Assembly: GCF_000006405.1 (NCBI RefSeq) | Contig: NW_003216689.1 | Coordinates: 304,439 to 368,438, forward strand | DNA length: 64,000 nucleotides | DNA from: Perkinsus marinus ATCC 50983 | Lineage: Eukaryota; Perkinsozoa; Perkinsida; Perkinsidae | Reading direction: 5' to 3' | In this document: piece after piece, positions 39,278-49,500 of the stretch | Numbering within the stretch: position 1 is the first letter of the stretch | Layout: each line of letters starts with the position of its first letter | Notes under the pieces: model-generated | The model's input: only the letters and a program-made list of their open reading frames with translations | The model's database searches: none | What the model was told of the DNA's origin: nothing | Translations under genes and position numbers: made by a program

Positions 39278-40414
39278 TCAACGTTCACTGCCAAGCAGCG
39301 ATAGTATGTAACTGAGCAGATGTGAGTGAGACAGTATATATGCATGCTAATGGCCTCACATGAAGAGCTGAATGATGTCAATGTAAAGGGACATGGCCGC
39401 GAAGCAATAGTCATCCAACGAGAAGCTGTACTTAGAGTGCTTACCCCCAGCGATCAATTGCGTATCATATACCAAATACATGGAGAAGACGAGAGCACCG
39501 ATGCCTGCACATATCATTCAGTGTGGTCATTACGGAGAAGGAGCGAGACTAGACTCACCAGCGTAGACTTTGTGTAACACTGGTGTGCTCCCAAAGAAGA
39601 GAAATAGAAGTCCGAACAACACCAGAACAAGGGTCGCTACAAAGAGGTAGGGCCCCATGCCTGAGAGCATAGAGGGACAGGGGGAAGTACACAATTCATA
39701 CCCGTGAAGTCGTGCTTGGTCTGGAAGGCATATGCAGTAAGTCCTATCACCACAATAGCGACAATACCAACGGCGAGCAACACCTAATGATAACCATGAA
39801 TACGTCGTACCCGTGCAATGGATGAGTACTGAGTTGACATCATAGCGGGAAGTGATGATACCAACCATGAAGCCCTCGGCAAGGGTGAAAATGGTCAGGA
39901 CCAGGTAGTTGACTGGATACCTGATATGAATGAGATCTGCCAGGATTTCGGGGGATCATAGGCCACTTCCGCATGATAGAGGGTGCGCATATGATAGCAA
40001 TCATAATGCCGAGAGTAAGGAAGACGCTGAGGTAGACCAATGCCGCAGTCTTCGGACCAACGAAGTTTTCGGGGTAACTGCAACAACGCAATTGGTTGTC
40101 AACGAGATTAAAGGGTGGCTACAGCGCGAAGGGGGTTGCAATAGCGGCTGTGACGATCAACTGGACCGCAAGAATGCTGTATACCTGTGGGGATAGATTT
40201 ATGGTATCGAAAGCGAGAACACAGACCTTTATGATGAAATTGTGGCGTACATAGGTGGGGATACCCTCAACAATTTGATCACTTGGGTAGAACTGAGTAT
40301 CGTCATAACCTGAAAAAATCTTTGCAGTGCGCTAAGATACGTTCGATCGACCTCGAGCCGCTTCTAAATCCGCACTTCCTCTCCCTAGTGTGGTTGAATC
40401 ATTACGAGACATGT
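39278..40414 (-). CDS. TMBIM/BAX inhibitor-1 family membrane protein (Lifeguard-like)
   Basis: A seven-helix membrane protein of the TMBIM family, which acts as a calcium leak channel and stress modulator in ER, Golgi or plasma membrane in animals and plants. The start at 40414 gives MSRNDSTTLGRGSADLEAAR, then RGYDDTQFYPSDQ, a soluble N-terminus. Membrane exons in family order: VYSILAVQLIVTAAIAT, GPKTAALVYLSVFLTLGIM, LVLTIFTLAEGFMVG, LTAYAFQTKHDFTG, YLFVATLVLVLFGLLFLF, SMYLVYDTQLIAGG and YCFAAMSLYIDIIQLF. The last exon adds IYILSLLGSER and the stop at 39278-39280. Without the last intron the frame would end at 39356, losing the usual YIL..L tail. At least seven introns of about 40-80 nt. The QLIAGG loop contains the conserved aspartate (YDTQ). 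Confidence 0.88.
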
Positions 40415-40507
40415 GTCCAACTAACTGTGGGTTGACTCGAAGAACTGTTCTGTTGATGAAAACCTCTCCTCCTTCTCTGCCACTCGGAGAATCATCCGGA
40501 AGCCTGT

Positions 40508-40622
40508 GATGTTCTCGAGGGAAACTTATTTTCAATTTTCCACGTATGGCTAGGAACACATTATTAATCAGTTTCCCATGTAAATGTCATCATCACATTA
40601 GGAACATCATTTCCCCCATTGT
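40508..40622 (+). repeat. Family C repeat, copy 4
   Basis: TTCTCGAGGGAAACTTATTTTC, AATTTTCCACGTATGGC, AGGAACACATTATTAATCAG, TTTCCCATGTAAATGTCAT, CATCACATTAGGAAC. A well-preserved copy upstream of the TMBIM gene. Confidence 0.75.
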
Positions 40623-41080
40623 GATCAAACTTACGCCGATTATGAGGGCCGCCGCCGGCAAGATGGTTCAAGACCAGCATCTTGCACTCTTGCATCTCCT
40701 CTAAATTCAGATACCGATGAATTCTCACTCGATCGTCCTATCTTCGGGAGCAGAATCGAGCCGTTCTGAACGAAGGCCAGAAGGAGTGAAGCATTCAAGA
40801 GACGAAGTCAATGGCCGCAGCCTTGGAGTAGATTAAGAACGTGATTGATGTATCGTGTATTGCCCATTGTGAGGGCCGTTTCAATTGAGTCCTACCTTCG
40901 GGGGGGCTGTCAACTGTTGGCAGAAAGTTATCCAACAGAGTTAGAAGTCACAACCGGACACATTTTTGTCGAAGCTCTACAGAGGCAAGTCTCCCTATGA
41001 TTCTACACAGTCGTGGTTCACGGAGGATTTGAATTGAAGCTGAGTTTGTATGAGTTCAGTATATTAGCATTGTGGATAAT

Positions 41081-43030
41081 ATGAGCGAGGCCACCGTGTC
41101 ACCATCACCACCAGCTAGGGACTGGTCTTGGACAATGCCAAAGGATCCTGTCCGTTCACAAGGTGACTTGAGCCAAGGATGAAACGTTCTCGAGGGGTCC
41201 TCCTCAACGAGTTCGGATTAGGAAGTTTCGCATCCTTAGAAAGTGGTGAAATATGTACATGGTCAACTACATGTGTTGGTGATAATATGAAAATTCTGAG
41301 GAAATTTTCGGAAATTTTCGTTGGTTTCTGTACACGTCCACCCGAATTCGTGTGTAAAAGTCTATAATTAGTGAGGAAACTCCCCCAAGCTCAGCTGCGG
41401 AAAGCGAAAATATTTTCCAACACTGGAGAATTAGGTTGGTAATTTTTTGCAACAGTCAGCATGCTAAAAGATAGATATCAAGAACATCGTACGCGAAGAC
41501 CTTTTCTTAGGTCTGGGTTCTGCTAAAGAGGTGCCCTTCCGGGACAGTCTCGAGGGCCCAATAAGAGGGACTCAGCCAGTGGATGAGGGTAGTCGCCTCG
41601 GACCATGACAGAGGCTAACGAGTATTATGTCGATCTCTCTTCAAGGGACCACTCCTAGCGTTGACGATATTGAGAACGGTCTTCTCTGTGTGGACAGTCC
41701 ACGGATGGTTGAGGTCGATTACAGCGTCCCGCCGGGCTACTATCGGATGATGGAGAAAATAGAAGCTCTCATAGCAAAATTGGAATTGGATACTATGTGA
41801 TAGCAACAGCTAAGCATGGTCGGTCTTGTGTCAGGATTTTCCCTTCGTATTTCTGAGGCGTCTTGCGTTTACTGTAATATGACTTTGGCAGTTCTTGTTT
41901 ACAATGTGTGCTACCAAAACTGGACGATATTCGGAATCGACGTATCGAGGATATGTTATTGGAGATACTACTGTGGATGGGGACGACGTGGTAGTGGCAT
42001 TACGACAACCCCTAGGGGAGGAGGCCTTTGAAGGTAGTTAGAGAGAATATGCATATGGTCAACTACGTATAAAAAATCCTGGGAAATTGTTTTTGGGGTT
42101 TTTGTACATTTCTACTAGAGTTGGTGAGTGAGGAAACCACTATAGATGGGCAGAACTACGTTACGGACCGTTACGGTTCACTTTCACGATTACGCTTCAA
42201 GCCTCGTACCGCAAAATTACAGCGCCGTAACGTGTCTTACGGAGATACAGAGGACAAAACGAGGATTGATCATTCATGTCGCCTAAATCTATTTCATGTG
42301 AATGCGAATCCGTGGATGAGGCCAGCTTGGCGGTTCCGGGCCAGCCTGGGAGTAAGACGGACGCAATTTGCAAATTAGACGAGTGGCAAATGCGAAACCA
42401 AATGTTACTCTCTCATCGGTTCGGTTGAATCCGAGCCACAAACAACGAGTTTAACAACTATTTGAGCTATCGTGGAGTGCATTACAGTGAATCTCTCTAT
42501 CACAATTCTGAAAAAGCAGTTCAGCACCAACCGTAAAGTCGTACGGCCTTCCCGTAACCGTAAACTGCTTACGTTACGCACGCCGTAACGTAAACCGTAA
42601 AAAAAACGTTACGCTGCCCATCTATAGAAACCACTGAGCTCAACTGAGGAAAGCGAACATATATTCCTCCAACACTGAGTAATGAGGTCGGTCATTGGAT
42701 GTCTTGTCACAATGTCAGGTATAGAGGAGTGGTCCCAAGTCTGGTTATACTACCTCTTGCAGGGATCGGAAAAGGCCACTACGATAGACTATCAGGTGAG
42801 TAAGGGAATCAGTATGGGAAATATGCACATGGTCAACTACATGTGTTGGTGACAGTATGAAAATTTCGAGGATTTTTTTCGGAAATTCTTGTTGGTTTCT
42901 GTACTCCTATAGTTAGTGAGGAAACTCCTGAGCTCAGCTGTGGAGAGCGAACATATATTCTTCTAACACTGGAGAGATTATTGTAGAAATCCATCTCAAT
43001 CGCCTGTCTGATACTAACCCAAGTCAATAG
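41081..43030 (+). CDS. Unrecognised gene with repeat-filled introns
   Basis: Protein-like exons are MSEATVSPSPPARDWSWTM (start 41081), an exon near 41505-41590 (AKEVPFRDSLEGPIRG), one near 41627-41800 (MVEVDYSVPPGYYRMMEKIE), one near 41900-42030 (YRGYVIGDTTVDGDDVVVAL), one near 42690-42795 (IEEWSQVWLYYLLQGSEKA) and a last one ending LSDTNPSQ with TAG at 43028. I know no family with this pattern. Three family A repeats lie between exons, one of them split by a hAT-like MITE. The frame from 41505 to 41800 is continuous except for one TGA at about 41604, which may sit in a very short intron. Confidence 0.45.
41250..41429 (-). repeat. Family A repeat, copy 10
   Basis: The plus strand reads TGGTGAAATATGTACATGGTC, AACTACATGTGTTGGTGATA, GAGGAAATTTTCGG, GTTGGTTTCTGTACACG, CCACCCGAATTCGTGTG, AGCTCAGCTGCGGAAAGCG and ends ATTTTCCAACACTG. 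Confidence 0.85.
42042..42670 (-). repeat. Family A repeat, copy 11, interrupted by a hAT-like MITE
   Basis: Left part: GAGAATATGCATATGGTC, AACTACGTATAAAAAATCC, GTGAGTGAGGAAACCAC. Right part, after the insert: GAAACCACTGAGCTCAACTG, AGGAAAGCGAACATATATTCC, TCCAACACTG. Removing the insert and one copy of the 8-bp duplication gives one ordinary family A element. Confidence 0.8.
42141..42626. mobile_element. hAT-like MITE, 486 bp, nested in family A copy 11
   Basis: Perfect terminal inverted repeats TATAGATGGGCAG at 42141-42153 and its complement at 42614-42626. The element is flanked by an exact 8-bp duplication GAAACCAC (42133-42140 and 42627-42634). An 8-bp duplication and a TAnAGATGGGCA-type end are typical of hAT transposons. 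Near both ends CGTTACGG motifs recur in opposite orientations (subterminal repeats). No transposase is encoded. Confidence 0.9.
42816..42972 (-). repeat. Family A repeat, copy 12
   Basis: CAGTATGGGAAATATGCACATG, AACTACATGTGTTGGTGACAG, TTCGGAAATTCTTGTTGG, CTGAGCTCAGCTGTGGAGAGCG, ending TTCTAACACTG. It sits before the last exon of the 41-43 kb gene. Confidence 0.8.
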
Positions 43031-44124
43031 CATTTTCAAGTCAAATTTATTTTTTTACCGAAAAATTTATTTTTTTACCCATTTGGTTGATTTTCTACCT
43101 TTCTCGTTAACATTTTACCCACGCCTTTAATAAAATACCAAAGAAAATTAATATTATACCCGGTTTGAAAGTTTAGGATTTTTGATCTGGCAACGCTGTA
43201 GCATTGCACATCTGTATGATGATGGTGATAACTCTGTCGTGAGTATTGGTGAACCCATTTGGTGAGGAATGAATGAAATCTAATCTCATAACATCTCTTG
43301 TATCATCAACGACTAGCGCAGCTTGTGCTACGTCTCAGCGAAAGATATTGATGGAAGCGCAATGACATAGAATGAGGAGCAAAACTTAGAAGATCTTAGT
43401 TCAGCAGTTGCGATCATCACAAACTCTTCCCGCAGGTGATGGACATAGTCTCATTAGAAGGTAGGAAGTTACGGTTACGTCCCATAGCAGGAACTACCAG
43501 TGCAGTAGAGGGAGCTCGAGTCATTGATATTAAGCCTTACCACACTCTTGATGCTGTTCTCTAGTCTCGACTGATGCTGTTTGTGGTTCTTGTTTGAAAA
43601 GTAAATCAACTGCGGGTAAATCGAATGCTTGTGCTCATTCGGAATCACTAATGCGAATTCCAAACTAGAGAAAAAACTGTGTCGGTGATTTCGAAAGCCG
43701 ATGAAGTTTGTATGCCTCTTTTTGAGGCACTCCGACGTGTGAAGGGAATAAAAAGAACAATGGTCGAGTATTAAAGTAAGTGGGAAGAAGGACCCAACAG
43801 GGAACTCAAAGAGCCCTCGCACAGAGCCCGCGCAGTTTTTGTGCCGCCATCGGTGATGTGCCGTATTTACACTGCCGCCCACAACCTATTCGATTATGCT
43901 ACTCCAGTTGATCTCTTCGTTGCTCATTTCATCCACAGGTTTAACCTCTCGTACACTTGTCTATCTTACGTTGTCAATTTAATAGAGCTAGAGCTGAGAT
44001 CCCTTAGTTGAGCAATCTACACAATGGCGAGTCAAAACATGTCACGTAAAAAACCGTGAACGTATGACGTGACGTGATGAAACTGTGTTCGTGGAACGAT
44101 AACACAGACTATATTACAGCGTCG
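43031..44124. other. Intergenic, AT-rich start, one family E repeat
   Basis: 43030-43165 is AT-rich with recurring TTTTTTTACC motifs (AAATTTATTTTTTTACCC twice). A 64-bp family E copy is at 43737-43800. No coding region is supported. Confidence 0.5.
43737..43800 (+). repeat. Family E repeat, copy 1 (starts GT, ends AG)
   Basis: GTGTGAAGGGAATAAAAAGAAC, AATGGTCGAGTATTAAAG, TAAGTGGGAAGAAGGACCCAACAG. It is about 92% identical over its length to 46900-46964. Both copies are preceded by CTCYGAC and followed by GNAACTC, so the conserved part is slightly longer than the GT-AG core. Confidence 0.8.
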
Positions 44125-45373
44125 ATGGCACTCCTCACCCTTTGCTTCGCCGTGGTGCACGCTATCTTCACTGGTGTGGAGGGATTGCCTAACGGCACCT
44201 ATTCGTCCGATACTGCAGTAGTCCTCTTCTTTGAGGTTTCTGTCTATCTTGAAAGCTTTACTCAAGGCACTTTCGACTTGTCTGGTATTCCGGATCCCGA
44301 ATATGGTCATTTGCTTGATGTTAGAGAGGTGAAATTCAAGTTCAACGGCACCCACCTAATCCCCAATCCTCATGATACGGATATGAACGAGTTCTTCCGA
44401 AAGTATAAACTACCCTCTCAGCAATGGTCTGCCCTTCAATATGATGAGTCAGCTGATGCGATACATGTCAACTGGAATGGTACAATCTTTGTTTGTGAGA
44501 AAGACTCATCCAAAGATGAAAAAAGAGAGCTGGCCCAAGACGATACAGCCAATGGTGAACGGAGGCTCGGAGAGAGGTATGGTGTGGATGCTATGTTTAA
44601 CATCTCTCGCCCAGAAGGCAATAGATCTTACTGGATCTATTACCCCGTCAACATCACGGCTCGCTTCATCCTTCTGAATCTTCATTGTATGGGCTGCACA
44701 TGCGAGTCCTGGAAGTATGGAAGCCGTCTGATCGACTATGCTCTCGAGTACAGGTTCATAATGTTCACTCCTTGTGGAGTGGAAAATGCATTGTATATGA
44801 AGAGCTGGAACGCAGGTTCTTGCTGTCATGCCACTTCAGCTGTCAACGACACGGAGTTCATTCAAGCTATGCTCAAGGATCCTCGCTGGAACTTGCCCGA
44901 CTGGGCCCCAGTCTACGCTGTCGGGTACAGTAATGGTGCTATGCTGGCCGAAACTCTAATGTGTCACAACATTGTCTCAAGAGTTGTCTCAATCGCTGGG
45001 GTTCTTGTTCTAGAGAGAAAAACAGCTGCTTTCGGTGCCTGTGATGCAATCTTCAATTCTACTGATGATAAGAGAATAGCCCACATCCATGGCACTGAGG
45101 ATGATTATGTCCTCGTGGGGCGGCGCCTGGGTTTATCCTTTTCCTCCTGTCAGAGCCAGTATGGCAAGATGGGCAAATAGGATGGGTTGTGACAAAACTT
45201 TCAATCGTACGAACCGTTTCGAAGGACGTTTTAAGTATCTAGATTGGCACTGCCCTTGGTCGAGGAATGTATCACTGGTTCGTGTTGAAGGCGGTCAGCA
45301 TAAGTACTACCAAAGAAGAAACTTAGATGTGGCGAGCTATGCTATGCGCTTCCTCACAGCTGAGAATCCTTAG
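44125..45373 (+). pseudogene. Secreted PHB-depolymerase/feruloyl-esterase-like protein with one-base frameshift
   Basis: An alpha/beta-hydrolase of the LpqC/PHB-depolymerase esterase type. The start chosen is 44125 (MALLTLCFAVVHAIF), a clean signal peptide; an upstream ATG at 44074 would add 17 polar residues. The first 140 residues (QGTFDLSGIPDPEYGHLLDV, several N-glycosylation sites) form an N-terminal domain I do not recognise. The esterase part shows LHCMGCTCESW, SWNAGSCCHATSAVNDTEF and the nucleophile elbow GYSNGAML. After HGTEDDYVLV the frame must shift by one base within the GGGG run at about 45117-45120 to reach GGAWVYPFPPVRASM and the rest (WANRMGC.., VEGGQHKYY, stop near 45371). No intron with suitable phase explains it. 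A disabled copy, an assembly or sequencing indel, or +1 frameshifting are all possible. Confidence 0.75.
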
Positions 45374-45901
45374 GCTTGAGCCCAAGGGAGCCTCAAGACT
45401 CTTTCTGGCTCAGTCTAGTCTCAAAGTGCTCTTTTCAAAACGCTTCCCACTTTTTCTTCTCATTCGATTTTTTCAACGTTGATAAGTTTATGATTACGAT
45501 GAACATTAGCGCTGCGAGCGCTCATCTCATTCGTCTCTCAGCGCTTCCTAGTATTTGGGGCGCTGCTACCGACAACATGTTCATCTGGGACCATCTTAAT
45601 ATAATATAGCGTCTTTGCGTTGTTAATAGGGTAACTTCGATGGCCTTAATCATTCAAGAATTACTTTGAAAGAGTCTGCTCAAATTAATCAAACTCGAAC
45701 TCGATGCATTCATCAACCTATCGGGAGAAAGTCTCTGGAGAACTATCGAAGTGTAACCCTCACAAGACCCAACCTCAACTAGATAATAGCTAGTACTACT
45801 AGCGAAGCCTTTGTGGTGGCTGAGAAGTTCTTTGTGACACTTATCGCTATTGTGCCGAGAGCGCCAAAATTATTTGCCCTGCATCACCCTGCATCATGCA
45901 A
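45374..45901. other. Intergenic, nothing recognised
   Basis: After the esterase stop I see no repeat family, RNA gene or convincing reading frame in this stretch. Confidence 0.5.
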
Positions 45902-46379
45902 GTCAAGACTTCTACCACCACTTGAACCCTTACTTCATGATGAAGATCGCTTACGAGTGAGGGTGTTGACAGCTCCACCAAAGGGATAGTCCATTGTAGG
46001 TATATAGGCCTCAGTGAGACTACACAAGAAGGAGCATCCAGTGGTGGTAGCAGCAATCTGGCTAGAGGCGTCAAGGTAGGCGGCCGGCGACTCGGAAATC
46101 ACTACCGTATGGATCCAGCGCGGATCCCGAGGCTAAGGGTTCTGAGATGCCAGGCTGACCTTTTGACACGAAACAAGACATTAGTGGAAGCCGCTCTCAG
46201 CGAATTGATGGCGCTGTACGGCTCACTGTGTTTATCTGGTATCTTTCTGGTTCTTCCTTCTACTAAGATTCAATGAGTCGAGGACCTACGTCCCGGCCCT
46301 GTTAGCAGTTTCACAAGGTCTAATTCTGTCCAAGCAAAATTCGAAGGCTCGGAATAAACTGAAGAGGATATGCAAGTTT
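45902..46379 (+). pseudogene. Scrambled fragments of IFT139/TTC21B
   Basis: 45902-46099 matches 29345-29542 of the IFT139 gene and 46121-46379 matches 33123-33381, both nearly base for base with scattered substitutions. In the source gene the two pieces lie 3.6 kb apart; here about 20 unrelated bases separate them. The second piece keeps the intron sequence between TTGATGGCGCTGTAC and AGTCGAGGACC, so it derives from DNA and not from mRNA. It cannot encode a working protein. Confidence 0.9.
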
Positions 46380-46421
46380 CACAACGTTGAGAGCTATGCC
46401 CTCGCGGAAGTCTACTGCGCA

Positions 46422-46555
46422 TTGGAGTTTCACCCGCTATATGTGAAGTGGCGTATTAGTCTGCGAAAAACGCGATATTCGCCGTGATATGCAGTAGTCG
46501 TGAAGAACGTAGTTTTTCACTAGTGTTTCCCATATCGCGGCCCGTGAAACTCCAT
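46422..46555 (+). repeat. Family D repeat, copy 4
   Basis: The best-preserved copy: TTGGAGTTTCACCCG at the left and CGGCCCGTGAAACTCCA at the right form inverted ends of about 11 bp. Inside are GTGAAGTGGCG, GAAAAACGCGATATTCGCC and TTTTTCACTAGTG. It directly follows the IFT139 fragments. Confidence 0.8.
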
Positions 46556-46596
46556 TAAATCGCTAGGATGATATTCATTGTGGATGGCAGTTGAAG

Positions 46597-49500
46597 ATGA
46601 ATGGCCGAGTTCCTCCTACGAAACGGTCGAGGTGTGGTATGAGTCAGGAGGGGATGCGGACTCTCGACTCGTTCTTCACCAAGAAACCGGAGGTAGGCTT
46701 GGTTGTTATCGCAGCATACGAACTATCGCTGTTCTGTGACGATGATAAGTGGAAATTAATCCTTCTCTCAGGGGGTAGTGTCGGATCGTCATGTCCCCCC
46801 TGAGAGTAAAGACACTGTTCATACCATTGACATTGAAGAGAGTCAACCTAGTACTGTTTCTGAGGAGTATAGAGAGAGTAACTTGAGGAGAGCTCTGACG
46901 TGCGAAGGGAATAAAAACAACAATGATCGAGTATTAAAGTAAGTGGGAAAAAAGGACCCAACAGGCAACTCGCCAGATGTGGGAGAATTGAAAAAGATGA
47001 GGAATGACGGTTTCGAGATTTCCTACCTGAAATGAGTCACATCCTGCATAAAACCCTCACAGGAAATAATCAACACCAACAATAAGGAAAAAAATCGTTC
47101 AGGAAACGTACGTGTGAGAAACAATTTTTTCATACCATTTTCAGGCCAAAGATTCCCCTCCGGCCCAAGTCCTCAGCGGGCCGACCTCCTTCTCACAGCA
47201 GCTTGGGAGGGCCTTTAGCCCAACGAGCAAGACCGACATCTTCGGCGGACTTGGTCTATGAAACTGACTCGAATATCTCGGAGGGACCAGGAAATGCCAT
47301 TGGAGGTGTCTCCACTGTTATGAGAATAGTAGGCGACTACTATCCCCAGTGAGGGAAAACATGCACATGGTCAATATCATTTTTCTGAGGAAATTCTGGG
47401 AAAATTCTCATTGAGTGCTGTATATTTTCACTTCGGTTCGTATGAGAACTCCCATAGTGAGTGAGGAAACTCCTAAGCCAGTTGAGGAAAGCGAGCATAA
47501 AGTCCACTACTGACTATCACCGAACAGTACGCATGATGGCTTGGTGTAGATTAAATACTATGAAGCCCTTTCCCAGTCAGCGGCCACCATTTCCCATCAC
47601 CCAACGGTTCCGAGTACGTTCCCATCGCTTGACATTTCTTGTGATTATTTCCTAGGTATGATTTTTTGGGGACCTCCTGGATGCGGCAAGACGACTTTAG
47701 CACAGCTTTTATGTCGATCGTTGACTCAGTCTGGCCTCCCATGGCGCCATACGAAGCTCAGCGCTGTCAATGCTGGAGTCAACGATGTAGGTCTGGAGAT
47801 TCCCAAGGCTGAGTCGATGGAAGGTTGACAGGTTAAGAAGGTCGTTGAAGAAGCTGTGAATGCTAGGAGGCTCTCTGGTGCACGTACGTTCTCTTTTATC
47901 GCTCAACAGAGTGGGGAAAATTGCACATGGTCAACCACATATGTTGGTGACAATATGAAAATCCTGTTGCTGGTTTCAATGTATCTTTAACTCGATTCGT
48001 GTATAAACTCTTATAGGGAACTCATGGGCCCAGCTGAGGAGAGCGAACAACTATTGCAACACTGTCGCTAAGGGAAGGTTACAATATCAGGCACACTACT
48101 ATTCCTCGACGAGATCCACCGCTTCAATAAAGCTCAGCAAGACGCCCTGCTTCCTCACGTAGAGAGCGGCACTCTGACGTTGATTGGTGCCACCACGGAG
48201 AATCCTAGCTTTCAGTGCAACAGGTTGGCTTGCCTCTTACTTCAATACCAGTGTGATTTATCGTGATTTCTCTCAGAGCTCTCGTCTCTCGCTGTCAAGT
48301 AATTAAATTTTCATCACTGACCAGTGACTCTATTGGAAGAATAGTAAACACTGTTGATGACGGAGGGAGGCCGCGATGGTTTCTATAGTTACGCAGAGCA
48401 CTGACAAGCTACTACCCGCAAGTAGCAGTGGACGAGTCGACCGGAGATCTGCTGAGAATTCTGGCGGAATTTGGTATGGGCGACGTCAGAGCCTCGCTGA
48501 ATGCGCTAGAGCTGGCCTGTGATCTGGCCATGATGGGTCCTCGCTGTGGGGAGGCAGCCTCCTCTGGTCTTCGACGAGAACACATTGAAGAGGTTAGGAC
48601 TATATTAATACAGCGAGATGGATGGCTTTTTGCAGGCTATGGCGACCTCTTCTTCCGGAAGGCACAGACTGCTGGGCTATGACAAGAACGGCGACATCCA
48701 TTACGATCTCGCCAGTGCATTGCAGAAGTCCATAAGAGGCTCTGATAAAGATGCCGCAGCGTGAGAGAAGTTCTTCCCACTTCTATTTATTCGATTTTCG
48801 CTCTTGACAAGGTATTGGACGACCAGAATGTTGCTGGGTGGGGAGCCTCCTGAGTACGTTTCACGGCGGTTGATGAGAATAGCCAGTGAAGACGTTGGTC
48901 TAGCCGATCCACAGGCGTTGCAGCTAGCGGCTGCAGCTCACACTGTGACCATGTCCACTGGGATGCCCGAGTGTAGGGAGTCGACATTGTTATTAGTTTG
49001 TTGTTGATATGCACTGTGATGAATAAAGTATACCTTCGTGCATGCGTGCACTGTATGGCACAGAATGTATACGTACTCTATTATATGTTACTTGTATAGC
49101 AGGATAGTGGCAAAAAGTGATAACGGTATTCTTAGTATTGCCGGTTCAAGATAAACTGTCTCTAATGCGTTCTACACAGTTGCACGCATATACCAAGGTC
49201 CTTTGAGTTTGATTGCCTCTGTGATGGAGCGACTGAGGCACACGAGCTTATATCGATTGAGATATAACACGCTCACATATGAATGGCTACTACACGAGTG
49301 ACTTACATAACAGGCATTGCCCTTCAGGCTCTACAGCTCTGCTGGAGGTAGCCCTTTACCTGTGCGATGCTCCTAAGAGCAATGCTGTGTATGTGGCGTA
49401 CAAGAACGCATCGAAGGCCATTGAAAAGGCTACGACTGATTCAGAAGTGGATGCCCAACACAGTCGACCTTCCTACGTCTTTGGATGGTGTCAGGTGCCA

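Noticed and set aside
41167-41176. Spliced-leader-like 10-mer (TTGGCTCAAG on the minus strand)
   Set aside because: Only the last 10 nt match the leader; the base before breaks the match (CATCCTTGG instead of CATCTTGG). One such hit is not surprising in 64 kb.
43475-43882. Minus-strand ORF of 135 codons
   Set aside because: It runs through the family E repeat, has low-complexity composition and no motif; likely chance.
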